The notes below the pieces were generated by a model that saw only the letters and a list, made by a program, of their open reading frames with translations, ran no database searches and was not told the origin of the DNA. Below, one piece after another: positions 53,577 through 63,838 of a stretch of 64,000 bases of DNA. Source of the DNA: Macrosoma leucophasiata (taxonomy: Eukaryota > Arthropoda > Insecta > Lepidoptera > Hedylidae). The translations under genes and the position numbers were made by a program. Where the stretch lies: positions 23,948,001 to 24,012,000 of the forward strand of contig JAWQUS010000007.1 in the NCBI GenBank assembly GCA_036365455.1, given 5' to 3'. Position 1 is the first letter of the stretch; every line of letters begins with the position of its first letter.

Positions 53577-53818
53577 TCGTTAGTCTCGCTAAAATTCGAG
53601 AACGGCTGGACCGATTTGGCTAATTTTTGTTTTGAATGATTTTTGAAAGTCCAGGGAAGGTTCAAAAGGTAAGAAAGTATGAAGAAAATGAAGGGAAATA
53701 GTAAAAACCACAATTTTATTAGTTATTCATTATTAGTTCGTATCTCTCAAACTTTTGATTTTACACATTATTTCATTCTGAGGCAATACGAAGTTTTTCG
53801 ACTAGCTTTTTCAGCTAG
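53577..53818 (+). mobile_element. Helitron-like H1 copy
   Basis: Shares GAGAACGGCTGGACCGATTT and GAAAGTCCAGGGAAGG with 23592-23857 in reverse, and ends TTTTTCAGCTAG|T. Confidence 0.7.
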
Positions 53819-54470
53819 TTTTATATAAAAATGAATGTTTGTCTCTGTCCTTTATAGAATCGTAAACAATGCATTTGATCACAGATCACTATAGAAATAG
53901 AAATAGAAATAGAAATAGAAATAGAAAATATTTTTATTTCGAATAGATCTTTACAGATACTTTCAAAACGTCAATAAATCATAAACTACCTAGAGCGAAT
54001 AACCATTACATATAGTAAAGAAAAATCATATATTAATAGTAAATTAAAAATTAAACTATTTGGTTAAAACATAATAATCATAAAATTTTTCAATTCCTTC
54101 AATGATAATAAATGAAGAAAAAGAAAAACTTATTCGTCAAGATCAATGTTATTCACTTAGCAGAGTTCCAAGTGCAGTCACTACTGAGAAGAACTCCGCT
54201 ACCCAACAAACTCAGTAAGAGCTCTTTTAAATGAAAGCTTAAATCTAGTACAGATTATCGTGAAAAATCAAATAATGTCAACGTCCATAGCATAGATGCA
54301 AATAAACTGCTATCTACTAAATGTGATGTAGCCCCTGCAAACCAGAACAGACCAGTCCCCACCAACAGCACCCGTTCACGAGTATGACGCATGTGACAGC
54401 CATTGCCCTCCTCGACCATTTTAGAGGGAAGTGAGCAACCCGCCACACGACGCCGCCAAAGGCAAAGACA
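53819..54470. other. Upstream stretch with a hexamer microsatellite
   Basis: (ATAGAA)n lies at about 53891-53927. The rest is AT-rich with no recognisable kinase exon. Confidence 0.4.
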
Positions 54471-54473
54471 TTT

Positions 54474-54548
54474 AATATCCAGGGACCTCCATTTGGAGGT
54501 CCCTGGATATTTTTTTCGTTTTCAGAATACATATGTATTCTGAAAACG
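54474..54548. repeat. Two adjacent perfect palindromes
   Basis: 54474-54511 is a hairpin with 18-bp perfect arms (AATATCCAGGGACCTCCA) and a 2-nt loop. 54517-54548 is a 32-bp perfect palindrome (CGTTTTCAGAATACAT and its complement). Confidence 0.9.
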
Positions 54549-54650
54549 TAGGTATTTTAGACAAAGAGTGGCTAATCACGTAATCAATCTTCTTCTTGGT
54601 AATTTGCCCGTCTTAGCCAATTACTTACCTATCAAAATGTGAATTTACTT

Positions 54651-54829
54651 TTTTTTAATGTTATGAAAGTTGTATACAAGCATGCAGTTCACATTGATGT
54701 TAAGTGATGACTGCAGCCCATAGACACCCACACAATGACCAGTGGTCAAAATGCAGATGCGTTGCCACTCCTGAGGCCTAAGATGCCTCTGTGCCGGAAA
54801 TTACAGGGCCGTACATTACCACCTGACCA
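54651..54829 (-). repeat. Family B copy ending near the shared breakpoint
   Basis: The 3' part reversed, from TTTTTTTAATGTTATGAAAG to GGCCGTACATTACCACCTGAC, about ten bases past the common breakpoint. Confidence 0.75.
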
Positions 54830-55266
54830 AAACATTTTATGAATCAAGTACTTCTTTACATTTATGAATGAATTAATGAGTATAAATAGTTACAATAATC
54901 TCGAGTTCAAAAACATAACCTATGCCTACAACCGTTAAAAAAATATAATAAAAACATGTCATCTGTTAAAGAAATCATTCGTTTGCTAGTATTCGAATTC
55001 GAAATGCCCGCACATTTTCAATATTCATTCACTCTAGCATCGGCAGATATTCAAATTTTAGAAATTCAGATAACTGTGTAAAAGTCGTCAGCTGTAATTA
55101 AATTGGGACACCGCTGTGCCAACGCTCGGTTCATTAAATATTAAACAGGACTTTATTTATGTCCCAAAATTAATATCAATAAGATCATCATGATTTCAGC
55201 GAAAATTACAAGGGAGTGTTATTTGGGTCGCATCTTTGAGGTCTAATTAATTGGGAACAGTTTTTA
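54830..55266. other. Unassigned spacer
   Basis: No gene or element is recognised. Confidence 0.3.
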
Positions 55267-55446
55267 CTGGTGGTCGAGCTACAGTGACGGAGGTACCTAC
55301 TTGCCGCTAAATGGTAGTGTTCAGCACTATCGTATTCCGGTCAGGTGGTAATGTACGGCCCTGTAATTTTCGGCACAGAGGCATAACACCTTAGGCGTCA
55401 GGAGTAGTAACGCATCTGCATTTTGACCATTATATATTAAAAAAAT
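55267..55446 (+). repeat. Family B copy with deletions
   Basis: CTGGTGGTCGAGCTACAGTG, then GGTAGTGTTCAGCACTATCG, ending early after GCATTTTGACC with an A run. Confidence 0.75.
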
Positions 55447-55765
55447 CGACGTGTGGGACTCGGGGACTGCCGCGGTAAAGCTATTGCATAGCATTTTGTA
55501 TCAACTTATGCAATTATAATTATTTATTTATTTTATTTATGCAGTATTTCTTTTTTTCTTTGATATTAATTCAAGTTACACTTTTTGAGCGTGGTGACAC
55601 CGTGTCGAAGACTGCCGAAAAGAAACGACGTTAGACAATGCACGGCCTTCAAGCTACACCTCCGTGCCCGTTGGAGTGGGGAGCGTGAGGTTTTTTCGTT
55701 ACGGAATTTCTGAATTCGATCCCCGCGCTCAAGGCCCTCGATAGAAGCTATGCAATAGCTTAAAA
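55447..55765. repeat. Unnamed repeat with inverted ends (family M)
   Basis: AAGCTATTGCATAGC near 55480 is mirrored by GCTATGCAATAGCTT at 55748-55762. The inside contains GAATTCGATCCCCGCGCTC and GGAGTGGGGAGCGTGAGG, reminiscent of a tRNA-type B box. No database was consulted to name it. Confidence 0.4.
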
Positions 55766-56190
55766 AAACAATTTTTCCATTTCGAGATAACCACAAAAAT
55801 AAGAATTTTACCTATTGATTTCAAGTGATAAAAACAGTATCAAAGTATTCAAATATAGGGACGCCTCGTATTTTGATTCGTATAGTGTTGGAAAGGTTGA
55901 ACCATGACATATGACATAAACCATACTGCCAGTCTGTTCTCATAAATCAAAACGTTGCGAGTATGTTCTCTAATACAGAACCCGCTTTACGAGCGAGCGA
56001 ACCGGTGATTAAAAGCAACTTGTGTTCCATGAATAAATTGATGCATTTTTAAAGCTCTGTGTAATTTGTATACATTTTTTATGCTTTGGGTTTAAAACTT
56101 AGATTGACGCGTGTATTTCCCCCAAATAAAGGTAAAGCTTTGCCTAGCTGTCGAGACTGTCAACTTTTAAAACTTTTAACTCAGGTAAAA
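55766..56190. other. Unassigned spacer
   Basis: No gene or element is recognised. Confidence 0.3.
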
Positions 56191-56495
56191 TAAAACTACT
56201 GTTGGCGTGTCGGGGCGTGTCGACCCCACCGCCCACTAGCGAAAGAGTTCTCTTTTAGTGGAAGAGTTCTTCCACTAGTGCAGTCAGTCAACCGAACTAT
56301 GGCGGTCAAACCAACCAACGGAGCGGTAGTCAATACGAAAACGCAAGATAGGCAGTAGCGTCCTCCAATAAAACTACCGCCACTGCCATCGCCAATCCGC
56401 ATGCCAAGCGTGGCGATTATGGCATAACCTCCTCTGATAGGCTTTTGATCAGCAGTGGACGTCTTTTGGCCGAGGTGATGATGATGATGAAAGTA
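56191..56495 (+). repeat. RTE-like LINE 3' end
   Basis: Ends AGGCTTTTGATCAGCAGTGG, ACGTCTTTTGGCCGAGG and (TGA)n, the usual 3' end of an RTE-type LINE in Lepidoptera. The minus frame inside (56196-56402) is a by-product. Confidence 0.6.
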
Positions 56496-56639
56496 AAACT
56501 AGAGTAGCAAATAAATTTTAGCATTTGGGAAATTATTGGAATTTCTCCAAGCATTTGCAAATCGCTGTGATGACATTTAGGGTCATAGCTCTACTACACT
56601 ACAGCCACCCGGCAGCAGCAGCACCAGACCACCACCGCC

Positions 56640-56822
56640 ACAGGTATAAACTTTTGACGTGGGTGCCGTTGTACACATACAACACATACAGAAACACACA
56701 GACCCGCAACAAATATCTGTATTGTAGGCTATACAAATATCTGCCTCGGTGTGGGGATCGGACCCGCGACCCTTCGAATCAAATGGACGTCTCACACCGC
56801 TGGACTAACCGGGTCGTCAAGT
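56640..56822 (-). repeat. tRNA-derived SINE (family G), minus copy
   Basis: CACAGGTATAAACTTTTGAC at the left; GGGGATCGGACCCGCGACCC and CACCGCTGGACTAACCGGGT at the right are the tRNA-like head in reverse. Confidence 0.75.
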
Positions 56823-57174
56823 TTGTGCCTTAAGTGGTCATGTTAGAATTTTTATTCCAGCTTTCAAAAGACTTGGTGAGTCGTAAAATACGGCAGTAGG
56901 TAGAGGTCAAGGGTGGGTCGACTTCTATAACAGAATAAATTAGACCCTCGGAAACGTTTGCATTTCCTGTCACATGTTCTATCGAGCAATATAGTGTGCC
57001 TACATTGTACCGGCCGTATACATTAGAATCCCACTGCAGAATCATTTCGTTCATTTTTTTTATCTTTAACAGCCAGCAACTCTTATTAGCGGCCGATTTA
57101 ATTTGGCTGCCGTATAATTATAATAATGATAAAAAATTGCTTTAATTTTATATATAAATATTACATGTTTTTAT
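56823..57174. other. Unassigned spacer
   Basis: No gene or element is recognised. Confidence 0.3.
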
Positions 57175-57298
57175 ATTGTAAACGGGACTTAATCGCGTAC
57201 TATTTTCATCGAAGTATTTACCTCGACACTCGACGTTTCGGCCGTAATGCAACGGATACTTCGATCAAATTAGTACGCGATTAAGTCCCGTTTACAAT
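57175..57298. mobile_element. Foldback element with 27-bp perfect inverted ends
   Basis: ATTGTAAACGGGACTTAATC (57175 on, 27 bp) is exactly complementary to 57272-57298. An inner CATCGAAGTAT/ATACTTCGAT pair extends the fold. The loop contains CGACGTTTCGG. Confidence 0.8.
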
Positions 57299-57670
57299 TT
57301 AAAAATATGAATACAAATCGTGAAAGTTCAAAACAAAATATTACATGCATGTTATGGACGTTAAAAGTTATCGGGGCGGAACGAAAATAGGTAGGGGTGG
57401 CCAAGTGCGCAACGGCAGCCGTGATCAGAGTCTTTATACATATTTCCGTGAAGTTCAAGATATTTTATTGAAAAAAACAAGTAATCAAAAATTATTTCCC
57501 AAAAAAAAATTAAAAAATACTTGCGGCCAAGTTTTGATTGACAACCTAGTGGATATATTTTCTCTAGATTATAAATATGCATAAAAATTAGGTTTGCAGC
57601 ATATCTGGATGAACGAAATGGTTATGCAGTGGGATCCTAACCTATAATTCTGTTGTCGCCGGGGTGACGT
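57299..57670. other. Unassigned spacer with a short basic frame
   Basis: A 79-codon plus frame (57345-57584) is rich in Lys and Gly but unrecognised and overlapped by a minus frame; not called a gene. Confidence 0.3.
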
Positions 57671-57767
57671 GTTGTCATCTGCATTTTGACCTCTAGTCTG
57701 TGTAGGTCGTCACTTAACATTAATGAGAACTGCATGCTTGCTTGCCACATAAATTACATAAAAAAAC
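57671..57767 (+). repeat. Family B 3' fragment
   Basis: CATCTGCATTTTGACCTCTA through AACTGCATGCTTGCTTGCC and an A run. Confidence 0.75.
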
Positions 57768-58680
57768 GCCCATTACAAACTCTCAAAACATATGAAATAA
57801 GTAGATGATATCGTGAAAAGCGTTATTAGAGGTCGATAATCAAATATCTACGAGTATTACGTTATTTTAGGGATGGTAACAAATAATAACCATCTCATTC
57901 ATTACACGGCGATCATTCAATAGAACCGTTCCCTTCACATTGATGGGGTAAAAATAGATATAAGTGTGCTAAATGTGGAATTAGGCCAAGGCCGGGCTAC
58001 GTTCACGAAGGTAATATTCGTTCCTCTCCCGAACATTCGCTTCCTTTGGCGTGTTTGATGGACCAATTTACCTTTTACAAGTTAGATAGTTACAGGTGGT
58101 AACCCTAGCTACAGTCACTTGTAGCTAGGGTTACCACCTCTTAGCTGTCTAAATCCGGGAGAAAAAAAAACATTGAATATAATAACTTTTTATTTTATTT
58201 CGAATTAATAACAACATAGAAATAATTGTATTTAATCAAAATACGAAACAAGTGCATGGATTAGTTAGATACAGACTAATAAGCGAACGAATGAAACTTA
58301 TAACAAACACATGAGGAACGAAAATGAGTGAGACAAAGATGAATCAATCTCTCACGCACGTGGCTCAGAAAGAGACAATAAAATAAAGTAGGTACCTACA
58401 CGCACGCAAATCAGTTTATACGAAACTAGCTAGCTACCCACTGGCAAGTAGTGGCATCAATGGCGAGATAGTGGTGAGAAGGCTGCAAGAATGCTGCCGA
58501 GAATTTACACCGCTTTTAGCCATTTTGAAATCGCGTGTTGTGACTTCCTTTACTATGCGTCGCCACTGGATAGATTTCTATGGGGAAGAGTTATTCAATT
58601 CCAAAATGTACGGACATTAATCCCGAACATCGCGCAGAAAAATCTGTATCCTAGAATTATACCTTGAGCTCTTGGACGCA
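57768..58680. other. Spacer with one perfect long hairpin
   Basis: 58094-58113 (AGGTGGTAACCCTAGCTACA) pairs exactly with 58120-58139 around GTCACT. About 500 bp to its right are AT-rich with short ACGCACG words. No gene is recognised. Confidence 0.5.
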
Positions 58681-58800
58681 TAACCTTATTTATCTGCCGC
58701 GAAATAGTAGTGTTCGGCACTACTATCGCGTCTCGGTTAGATGGCATGTTACTTAGAGCTCAGAGAGTTGGCAACGCATCTGCATATTGACCTAATTGAT
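58681..58800 (+). repeat. Family B, strongly diverged fragment
   Basis: TATCTGCCGCGAAATAGTAG, GTTCGGCACTACTATCGCG and GGCAACGCATCTGCATATTG. Confidence 0.55.
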
Positions 58801-58887
58801 TAATTTTGTTATTCGTTTACTATACCTACTTTGTTATAAAAAGTGTACAATAAAGAGTATTGTTGTTGTAGGTAATATTATCACATT

Positions 58888-59067
58888 TTTTTTTTTTTTT
58901 TTATGTTATAAAAGTGGCAAACAAGCGTGCAGTTCACGTTGATGTTAAGTGATGACTGCAGCCTATAGACACCCACACAATGACCAGAGGTCAAAATGCA
59001 AATGCGCTGCCACCCATGAGGCATTAGGTGTTATGCCTCTGTGCCGGAAATTACAGAGCCGTACATT
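58888..59067 (-). repeat. Family B copy ending at the shared breakpoint
   Basis: A long T run, ATGTTATAAAAGTGGC, through AGAGCCGTACATT, where the match stops. Confidence 0.8.
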
Positions 59068-59221
59068 GAAATAAAACTATTTTTACGGATTTATCTCGCG
59101 TATATTAAACTAAAATGATTTTTAAAATCAACCTGACGTTTCGGTCGCTTTTCAGCTTCCGTGGTCCCGGGCAGACTGAGGTGACATTTGTCTGACAGAA
59201 GTTTGAAAAAATTATATGTAG
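59068..59221. repeat. Probable 3' flank of a Penelope-like element
   Basis: CCTGACGTTTCGGTCGC and TTCCGTGGTCCCGGGCAGAC are motifs I associate with Penelope-like terminal regions; they sit directly downstream of the GIY-YIG frame. Confidence 0.4.
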
Positions 59222-59624
59222 CTACCTCCATCGATTTCGTAAACGCCTTGCGTAGCGTTCAGGATTAACACAATAATTACTTATGGTATCTTGAGGTCTT
59301 GCAGACTGCTGCGGCTGGGATTTAATCTTGCTAAGTATGGGATCCCAAGATGTTATTAATCGCCATCCATCTTCTCTATTGAAATTTGGGTGTTTTTTAA
59401 TTTCAATAGCCTCGCGTACCATTCGTGGAATGGGTTTGTGTTCTCTAGCGAGTATTTGAATTTTATCAAACCGGATGTAATGGTTCGGCTTATCCGCTAT
59501 GTGTTCACAGGCTGCAGACCTCCCTGTTCTTCGATTTTTGACATCAGCAATGTGCTCTTTAACACGGGTGGATACAGCTCTCTTCGTTTGACCAATATAT
59601 GAGAGTCCACAATCACAATTTATA
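59222..59624 (-). pseudogene. Penelope-like element GIY-YIG endonuclease fragment
   Basis: An open minus frame of about 133 codons ends at 59222. It reads CDCGLSYIGQTKRAVSTRVK, EHIADVKNRRTG, then SAACEHIADKPNHYIRF, later MVREAIEIKKHPNFNREDG and SWDPIL. Y-I-G-x-T-x-R with a following EH is the core of the GIY-YIG nuclease that forms the C-terminus of Penelope-like retrotransposons, and 'REAIEI.KH..NFN.EDG' is its usual continuation. The enzyme would cut DNA to prime insertion. No reverse-transcriptase part is present: upstream the frame gives way at about 59625 to an inverted duplicate of its own sequence (59630-59680). A fragment, not an active gene. Confidence 0.8.
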
Positions 59625-59629
59625 TATCA

Positions 59630-59680
59630 CATTGCTGATGTCAAAAACCGAAGAACAGGGAGGTCTGCAGTGCAGCGAAA
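59630..59680 (+). repeat. Inverted duplicate of the Penelope fragment
   Basis: ACATTGCTGATGTCAAAAAC and GAAGAACAGGGAGGTCTGCAG repeat 59509-59553 in opposite orientation. Confidence 0.85.
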
Positions 59681-59870
59681 ACCTAAGAACATATCAATAT
59701 TATCACAGTCTAAAGAAAACGAACGTGTTAGTTATGTACTTATACTGTGATATTATGTTGTGTAGTAACAAATAAGGTAAGTCCATAGGATATTACCTTT
59801 TTCGATCATTGCACTGAAATTTAAGAAGAGAAGTCATAAACCGAATTCATATCAGACTTATAAATATCAT

Positions 59871-60137
59871 CTGGTGGTTGAGTTCTTGTCGCGGGCGTAG
59901 GCTTCATTACATTACTTAATCTACTTGTCGTTAAATGGTAATGTTCAGCAGCTATCGTGTTGTCGTTCCATTCAGGTGGTAAAGTACGGCGCTATAATTT
60001 CCGGCACTGAGGCATAACACCTTAGGCCACGTATCTACATAAAAATCTCTGGTTTCATGCAAATGTTTATAGGCTAGAGTATTACTTACCGTCAGTGTAA
60101 ACTGTACCTATGCTTGTTTGCTACTTTACGACATAAA
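59871..60137 (+). repeat. Family B, diverged full-length copy
   Basis: CTGGTGGTTGAGTTCTTGTC, CTACTTGTCGTTAAATGG and ATGCTTGTTTGCTACTTTAC, ending ATAAAAAG. Confidence 0.7.
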
Positions 60138-60458
60138 AAGTCTGATTGCTATAATATGCTGAACATTTACGACCACATCGAATGAACAAGCTAAGAGTTT
60201 TTTTGCATGTAACACGAATAACACTAATTAGGAAAATACACAAGTTTAACGAGCATCGCTGGAACTTAGCCTAATTCACCTCCATCGTAGTTCACAATTA
60301 AAGCACCTTTGTTGGGCACACTAATTAAATGAGGCTGCGTCAAGTCTGGGGTCAGCGCGAGATAGATAAACTCTGTTTTTGTTGGACCGCTTGGACGTGA
60401 CAAAGCTTTTTTTTGTCTATGCCATATTTATACGCATAACAAGTTGTTTATTATTTCA
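60138..60458. other. Unassigned spacer
   Basis: No gene or element is recognised. Confidence 0.3.
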
Positions 60459-60859
60459 CTAGTATTTGTCCGTGGCTTTGTCCGCGAGGCCACTTTTATA
60501 GGATAAATTAGAAAATATAAACAGTATATAGATTACATTGTATGATACCTGTGTCAAATGAAAAGGCGAAAATAATTTTAAAAATAAATAATCAATAAAT
60601 TATCATTCCCTTATTACTGAAACTACTAGTTTGAAAATTCAAAAAAATACAGGAAATAGTCCTTTATCTGTAGATTATAGGAAAAATATGAGAAGTCTAT
60701 GTAATTAAAAGTAACATAAAACAAAAATAAGTTATTGTACGGAATCCTGTGAACTTGGTCGGTTTTTTGGGTTAAATTTTATCACTATCGGTTCAACAGT
60801 TTGATTTAAGCGCAAGAGACAGACAAACAGAGTTACTTCCACATTTAATGATTGTATTA
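60459..60859 (-). mobile_element. Helitron-like element, decayed
   Basis: The minus-strand 3' end is GCGGACAAAGCCACGGAC..CTAG at 60459. The other end has CTGTTTGTCTGTCTC and GTGGAAGTAACTCTG as in 28643-28833, without a clean TC terminus. Confidence 0.55.
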
Positions 60860-61118
60860 GTTTTTGGTATCCCCCATGGCCCAACTGAAGAAAACCAGTT
60901 CTGCCACGCAGTGTTAGATAATTAAAGTTCCACAATCGTTGGATGCATGAAGAGAATGAGACCAAACAATTGCATTTGCAAATTTGGCAGGCGTTGTTAT
61001 CTTTGGCATTTACTACTTGTACTATGTATGTATAAACTATCAGTAGGCATTACGATTAATTACGGAATTGATTAATAACCGAATGCCTATTAATTGTCAA
61101 ATTTTCTAAATAAAGTTA
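60860..61118. other. Unassigned spacer
   Basis: No gene or element is recognised. Confidence 0.3.
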
Positions 61119-61356
61119 TAGGTCGCGCCACGTAAAAAGAACGCTGGAAGAAAGCAGAAGGGATGTGTTCGCGCATCGATACACTCGCGCACGAAAGTAC
61201 TAGCCCTATTGGTTTATTTTTGATTTAGCTTTCGCTTGCGGTTTCGTGTATTGGTAGGCAGATTGAAAACTATATTACATAGAATAACATAAAATGAAAT
61301 AAAAACACATGACGCGCAGCTTGACCGCCAGCGTTCTTTTTACCTGGCGCGACCTA
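61119..61356. mobile_element. TA-flanked MITE (family L, copy 2)
   Basis: 238 bp, the same as 1467-1704 except G to A in GCATCGRTAC and C to T in GATYTAGC. TA flanks lie at 61117-61118 and 61357-61358. Confidence 0.88.
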
Positions 61357-61486
61357 TACACAGTAATTATCACCTTGAAAATAAATATAACTTTTTCCAA
61401 TATTTCATCCCTGATTGGACAGGTACCTTGCTTACTTTAAAAAAGCGGTTAAAATACGCTTACACTTACAACTCCACATTATGTAT

Positions 61487-61660
61487 TATATAAACCTGTG
61501 TCGTAGATGCCGTTGTACAGATACAACACATACACGAACACCCAGACCCGAAACAGATATCTGTAGGCCTTTCAAATATTTGTTCCGATGCGGGGATCGA
61601 ACCCGCGACACTTCGAATCAAACGGTGGATTCGCACCGCTGGACTAATCGGGTCGGTTGT
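61487..61660 (-). repeat. tRNA-derived SINE (family G), minus copy
   Basis: ACCTGTGTCGTAGATGCCG at the left; GGGGATCGAACCCGCGAC and CACCGCTGGACTAATCGGGT at the right. It runs straight into a family B scrap at 61664-61702 (CCCTCGAGTTCCTACAC). Confidence 0.75.
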
Positions 61661-61702
61661 GCCTATGCCCTCGAGTTCCTACACTAAAACTCTATCTTCA
61701 GT

Positions 61703-62802
61703 AAAACTTGCATTGAGTACATTCTGTTATTGTACAAAACCTCTTTTTTTTTTTTAATAAAAAGTGTCTGTAATATAACACCGCCTTCAGCATTCACTGT
61801 AATATCGAATTGTTACCATCAAACAAAAGACAGAATATCTGAATAACAACACGAGATGCCTTTGGCCATAAAGGGCGATGCCAAAGAGCGTTTTCGCTTC
61901 AAATCAATGAATATACTTTAGAAATAGGATTGTATTGGAAAGAAATAGAAGGTAATATAGTAGAAAACTTGATACTTGTTGTATTACTAACTTGTATTCT
62001 GTTTAGGCTCTGTATAAGGCAAAATAAAAGCGCCTGAAAGTCTGACTATATCCCTTTACATAGTCAAACTTTTGCTATGACTGTTCCATTCTCGTGGATT
62101 TTTTTAATAAAGATAAAAACAGCAAAATATTATATCTATATAAGTCTGTTTTACTACATGAAAGAAATAAACCTTGTGTTGCTGAAAAGAAGATTTATTG
62201 TTAGTTTTTTTTATACAGAGACTATTATTTAGGTAATATAAAACAATATGAACTCAAACCTGAAAAGAAGAAACGACAATGAAAGTTTATTCTTTCACTT
62301 TTAAAACATAAAATAATATAATATTAAAATTTTCATTAATTATGCAATTGTCAATCAACTCGTATTTAAATCTGTCATCTGACATTCTGAATTCGTTTCT
62401 TCTTTAAAATCAGACAATTAAAAAGTTAAAAACTATAACCAAACTTCCTGGTAAATAAACACACAGAGTGCGAAGAAAGAAATAGTATTTCTTTACATCT
62501 ATATAATAATATATCACTAAGATCCAAGCCTCCTTTAGCTAATCTATCTTAGAACATACTTAAGTCTTCCTTAGACACTTGATGAAATATTTAGGCTAAG
62601 AACTATTTGTACTCAGCAGTTGCCCGGTCAAGAAGGCCATAAAATTGTTTTGAGATTAGCTATCTACGAGTACAAGAATTTACATACGTCTAAAGAAAAA
62701 ACAAACCTGCCTCTCCGAGAATCTCTTCAATCATGCCAATCTTGCCCAAATTCACCAATCCACTCTAAGGTACTGTAGGTCAACGATTTCATTACATACT
62801 AT
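61703..62802. other. Unassigned stretch
   Basis: 1.1 kb, AT-rich, without recognisable repeats or genes. Confidence 0.3.
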
Positions 62803-62949
62803 TCAGACCAACGGCGAACACGCATTAATCTTCCTTAACCTATTTTCGTCTGAGAGTTGTATGTGCTCGAATTGATCGAGAAAACTCGCAATGTCGATGA
62901 CACCTATCTGAGCCATATTAACTTCGAACGACGTATTGAATAATCGCAT
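62803..62949 (-). CDS. Unrecognised 48-codon frame
   Basis: ATG at 62947-62949 to TGA at 62803-62805. The peptide contains NMAQIGVIDIASFLDQFEH and IQLSDENRLRKI, with balanced, protein-like composition unlike the AT-driven chance frames around it. I do not recognise a family. It could be a scrap of a mobile-element protein or an exon of a neighbouring gene. It is not preceded by a clear splice acceptor. Confidence 0.2.
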   Translation of the reverse strand: MRLFNTSFEVNMAQIGVIDIASFLDQFEHIQLSDENRLRKINACSPLV

Positions 62950-63025
62950 CAAACATTGAAGTATCACCGCACAATATCAGGTGACGATTCATTTACAAGT
63001 AAACGACCCAGTTCGTGTGTAACGA

Positions 63026-63125
63026 CTGATTGATCTTAGGAGTTCGATCCCCGCAACGAGACAAATATTTGAATGGGACACAGTGTAAAACACAGTTTTG
63101 AGCTGTGGTCTTAAACGTTTATAAA
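63026..63125 (+). repeat. SINE family G fragment
   Basis: GGAGTTCGATCCCCGCAACG and GACAAATATTTGAATGGG match the head-body junction of family G. Confidence 0.55.
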
Positions 63126-63280
63126 ATAAGCCAAATAAGGGTTGAAAACCATCCCACATATTATGATATTCTGACATTCGTCGGACGTATCTCCAAATCC
63201 AAGGATATCATTATGAAAGTTGGTACCTAAATTCTCAATGTAACCCCTTATTCCTCGACCGAGGCTAAACTATTTCTAAC

Positions 63281-63409
63281 GGCCGTGTAATTTCCGGCAC
63301 AGAGGCATAACACCTTTACCCTCGGGAGTGATAACGCGTCTGCATTTTGACATCACTTAACATCAATGTGAACTGCATGCTTGTTTACCACTTCCATTAC
63401 ATAAAAAAC
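63281..63409 (+). repeat. Family B 3' part starting at the shared breakpoint
   Basis: Begins GGCCGTGTAATTTCCGGCAC and runs to TTCCATTACATAAAAAAC, with a deletion after TTTTGAC. Confidence 0.8.
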
Positions 63410-63565
63410 AGGCTAACAGGAACGGCGTAGACGTACTATCAGTAAATCACAGAAAAAGTTTTATCCAAAGATGTTCAGTAAGATTAAATTCACTAATTAC
63501 TTTTCAATCTGTTACCAAGATAAAACATAAATCAAGTTTCAGCTCGGCGAAAATCTTGCCAAAAC
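63410..63565. other. Unassigned spacer
   Basis: No element is recognised. Confidence 0.3.
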
Positions 63566-63838
63566 TTAATTGGCCTTAACCTTTTCTCCAATATTTTTTA
63601 CTAAGCCAAATACTGATGGAAGCTTATAAAAAAAATCAATACTTTTTGGCCAAGCAGACGGAGCAGATTCCATTGTCAGGTCTAAATAAAAAACAGCCGA
63701 ATCACGCGTATTGGGTCTGACGTGCAAAATAAGTAAGCTCTCGAGTTCCATCCAATACAGCATGATACTGCGACTCCATTGTGTTTGCGAATGAAAGGCG
63801 TTACGTATTGAATATTTCAGGCCACCAATTTGTTTCAA
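63566..63838 (-). CDS. Unrecognised open frame, possible exon or pseudogene
   Basis: 90 codons ending in TAA at 63566. The sequence reads protein-like: LKYSIRNAFHSQTQWSRSIM, LESLLILHVRPNTRDSAVFY, LDLTMESAPSAWPKSIDFFY, ending VKNIGEKVKAN. No family is recognised. The start is uncertain: the ATG-like start used here is TTG at the upper end, and the frame may continue upstream only through a splice. It lies on the same strand as the kinase, about 10 kb upstream of it, but shows no DYRK features. Confidence 0.3.
   Translation of the reverse strand: MKQIGGLKYSIRNAFHSQTQWSRSIMLYWMELESLLILHVRPNTRDSAVFYLDLTMESAPSAWPKSIDFFYKLPSVFGLVKNIGEKVKAN

Noticed and set aside
56196..56402. Candidate upstream coding exon of the kinase
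   Set aside because: GC-rich, but it is part of an RTE-like repeat, lacks DYRK N-terminal features and has no fitting donor.
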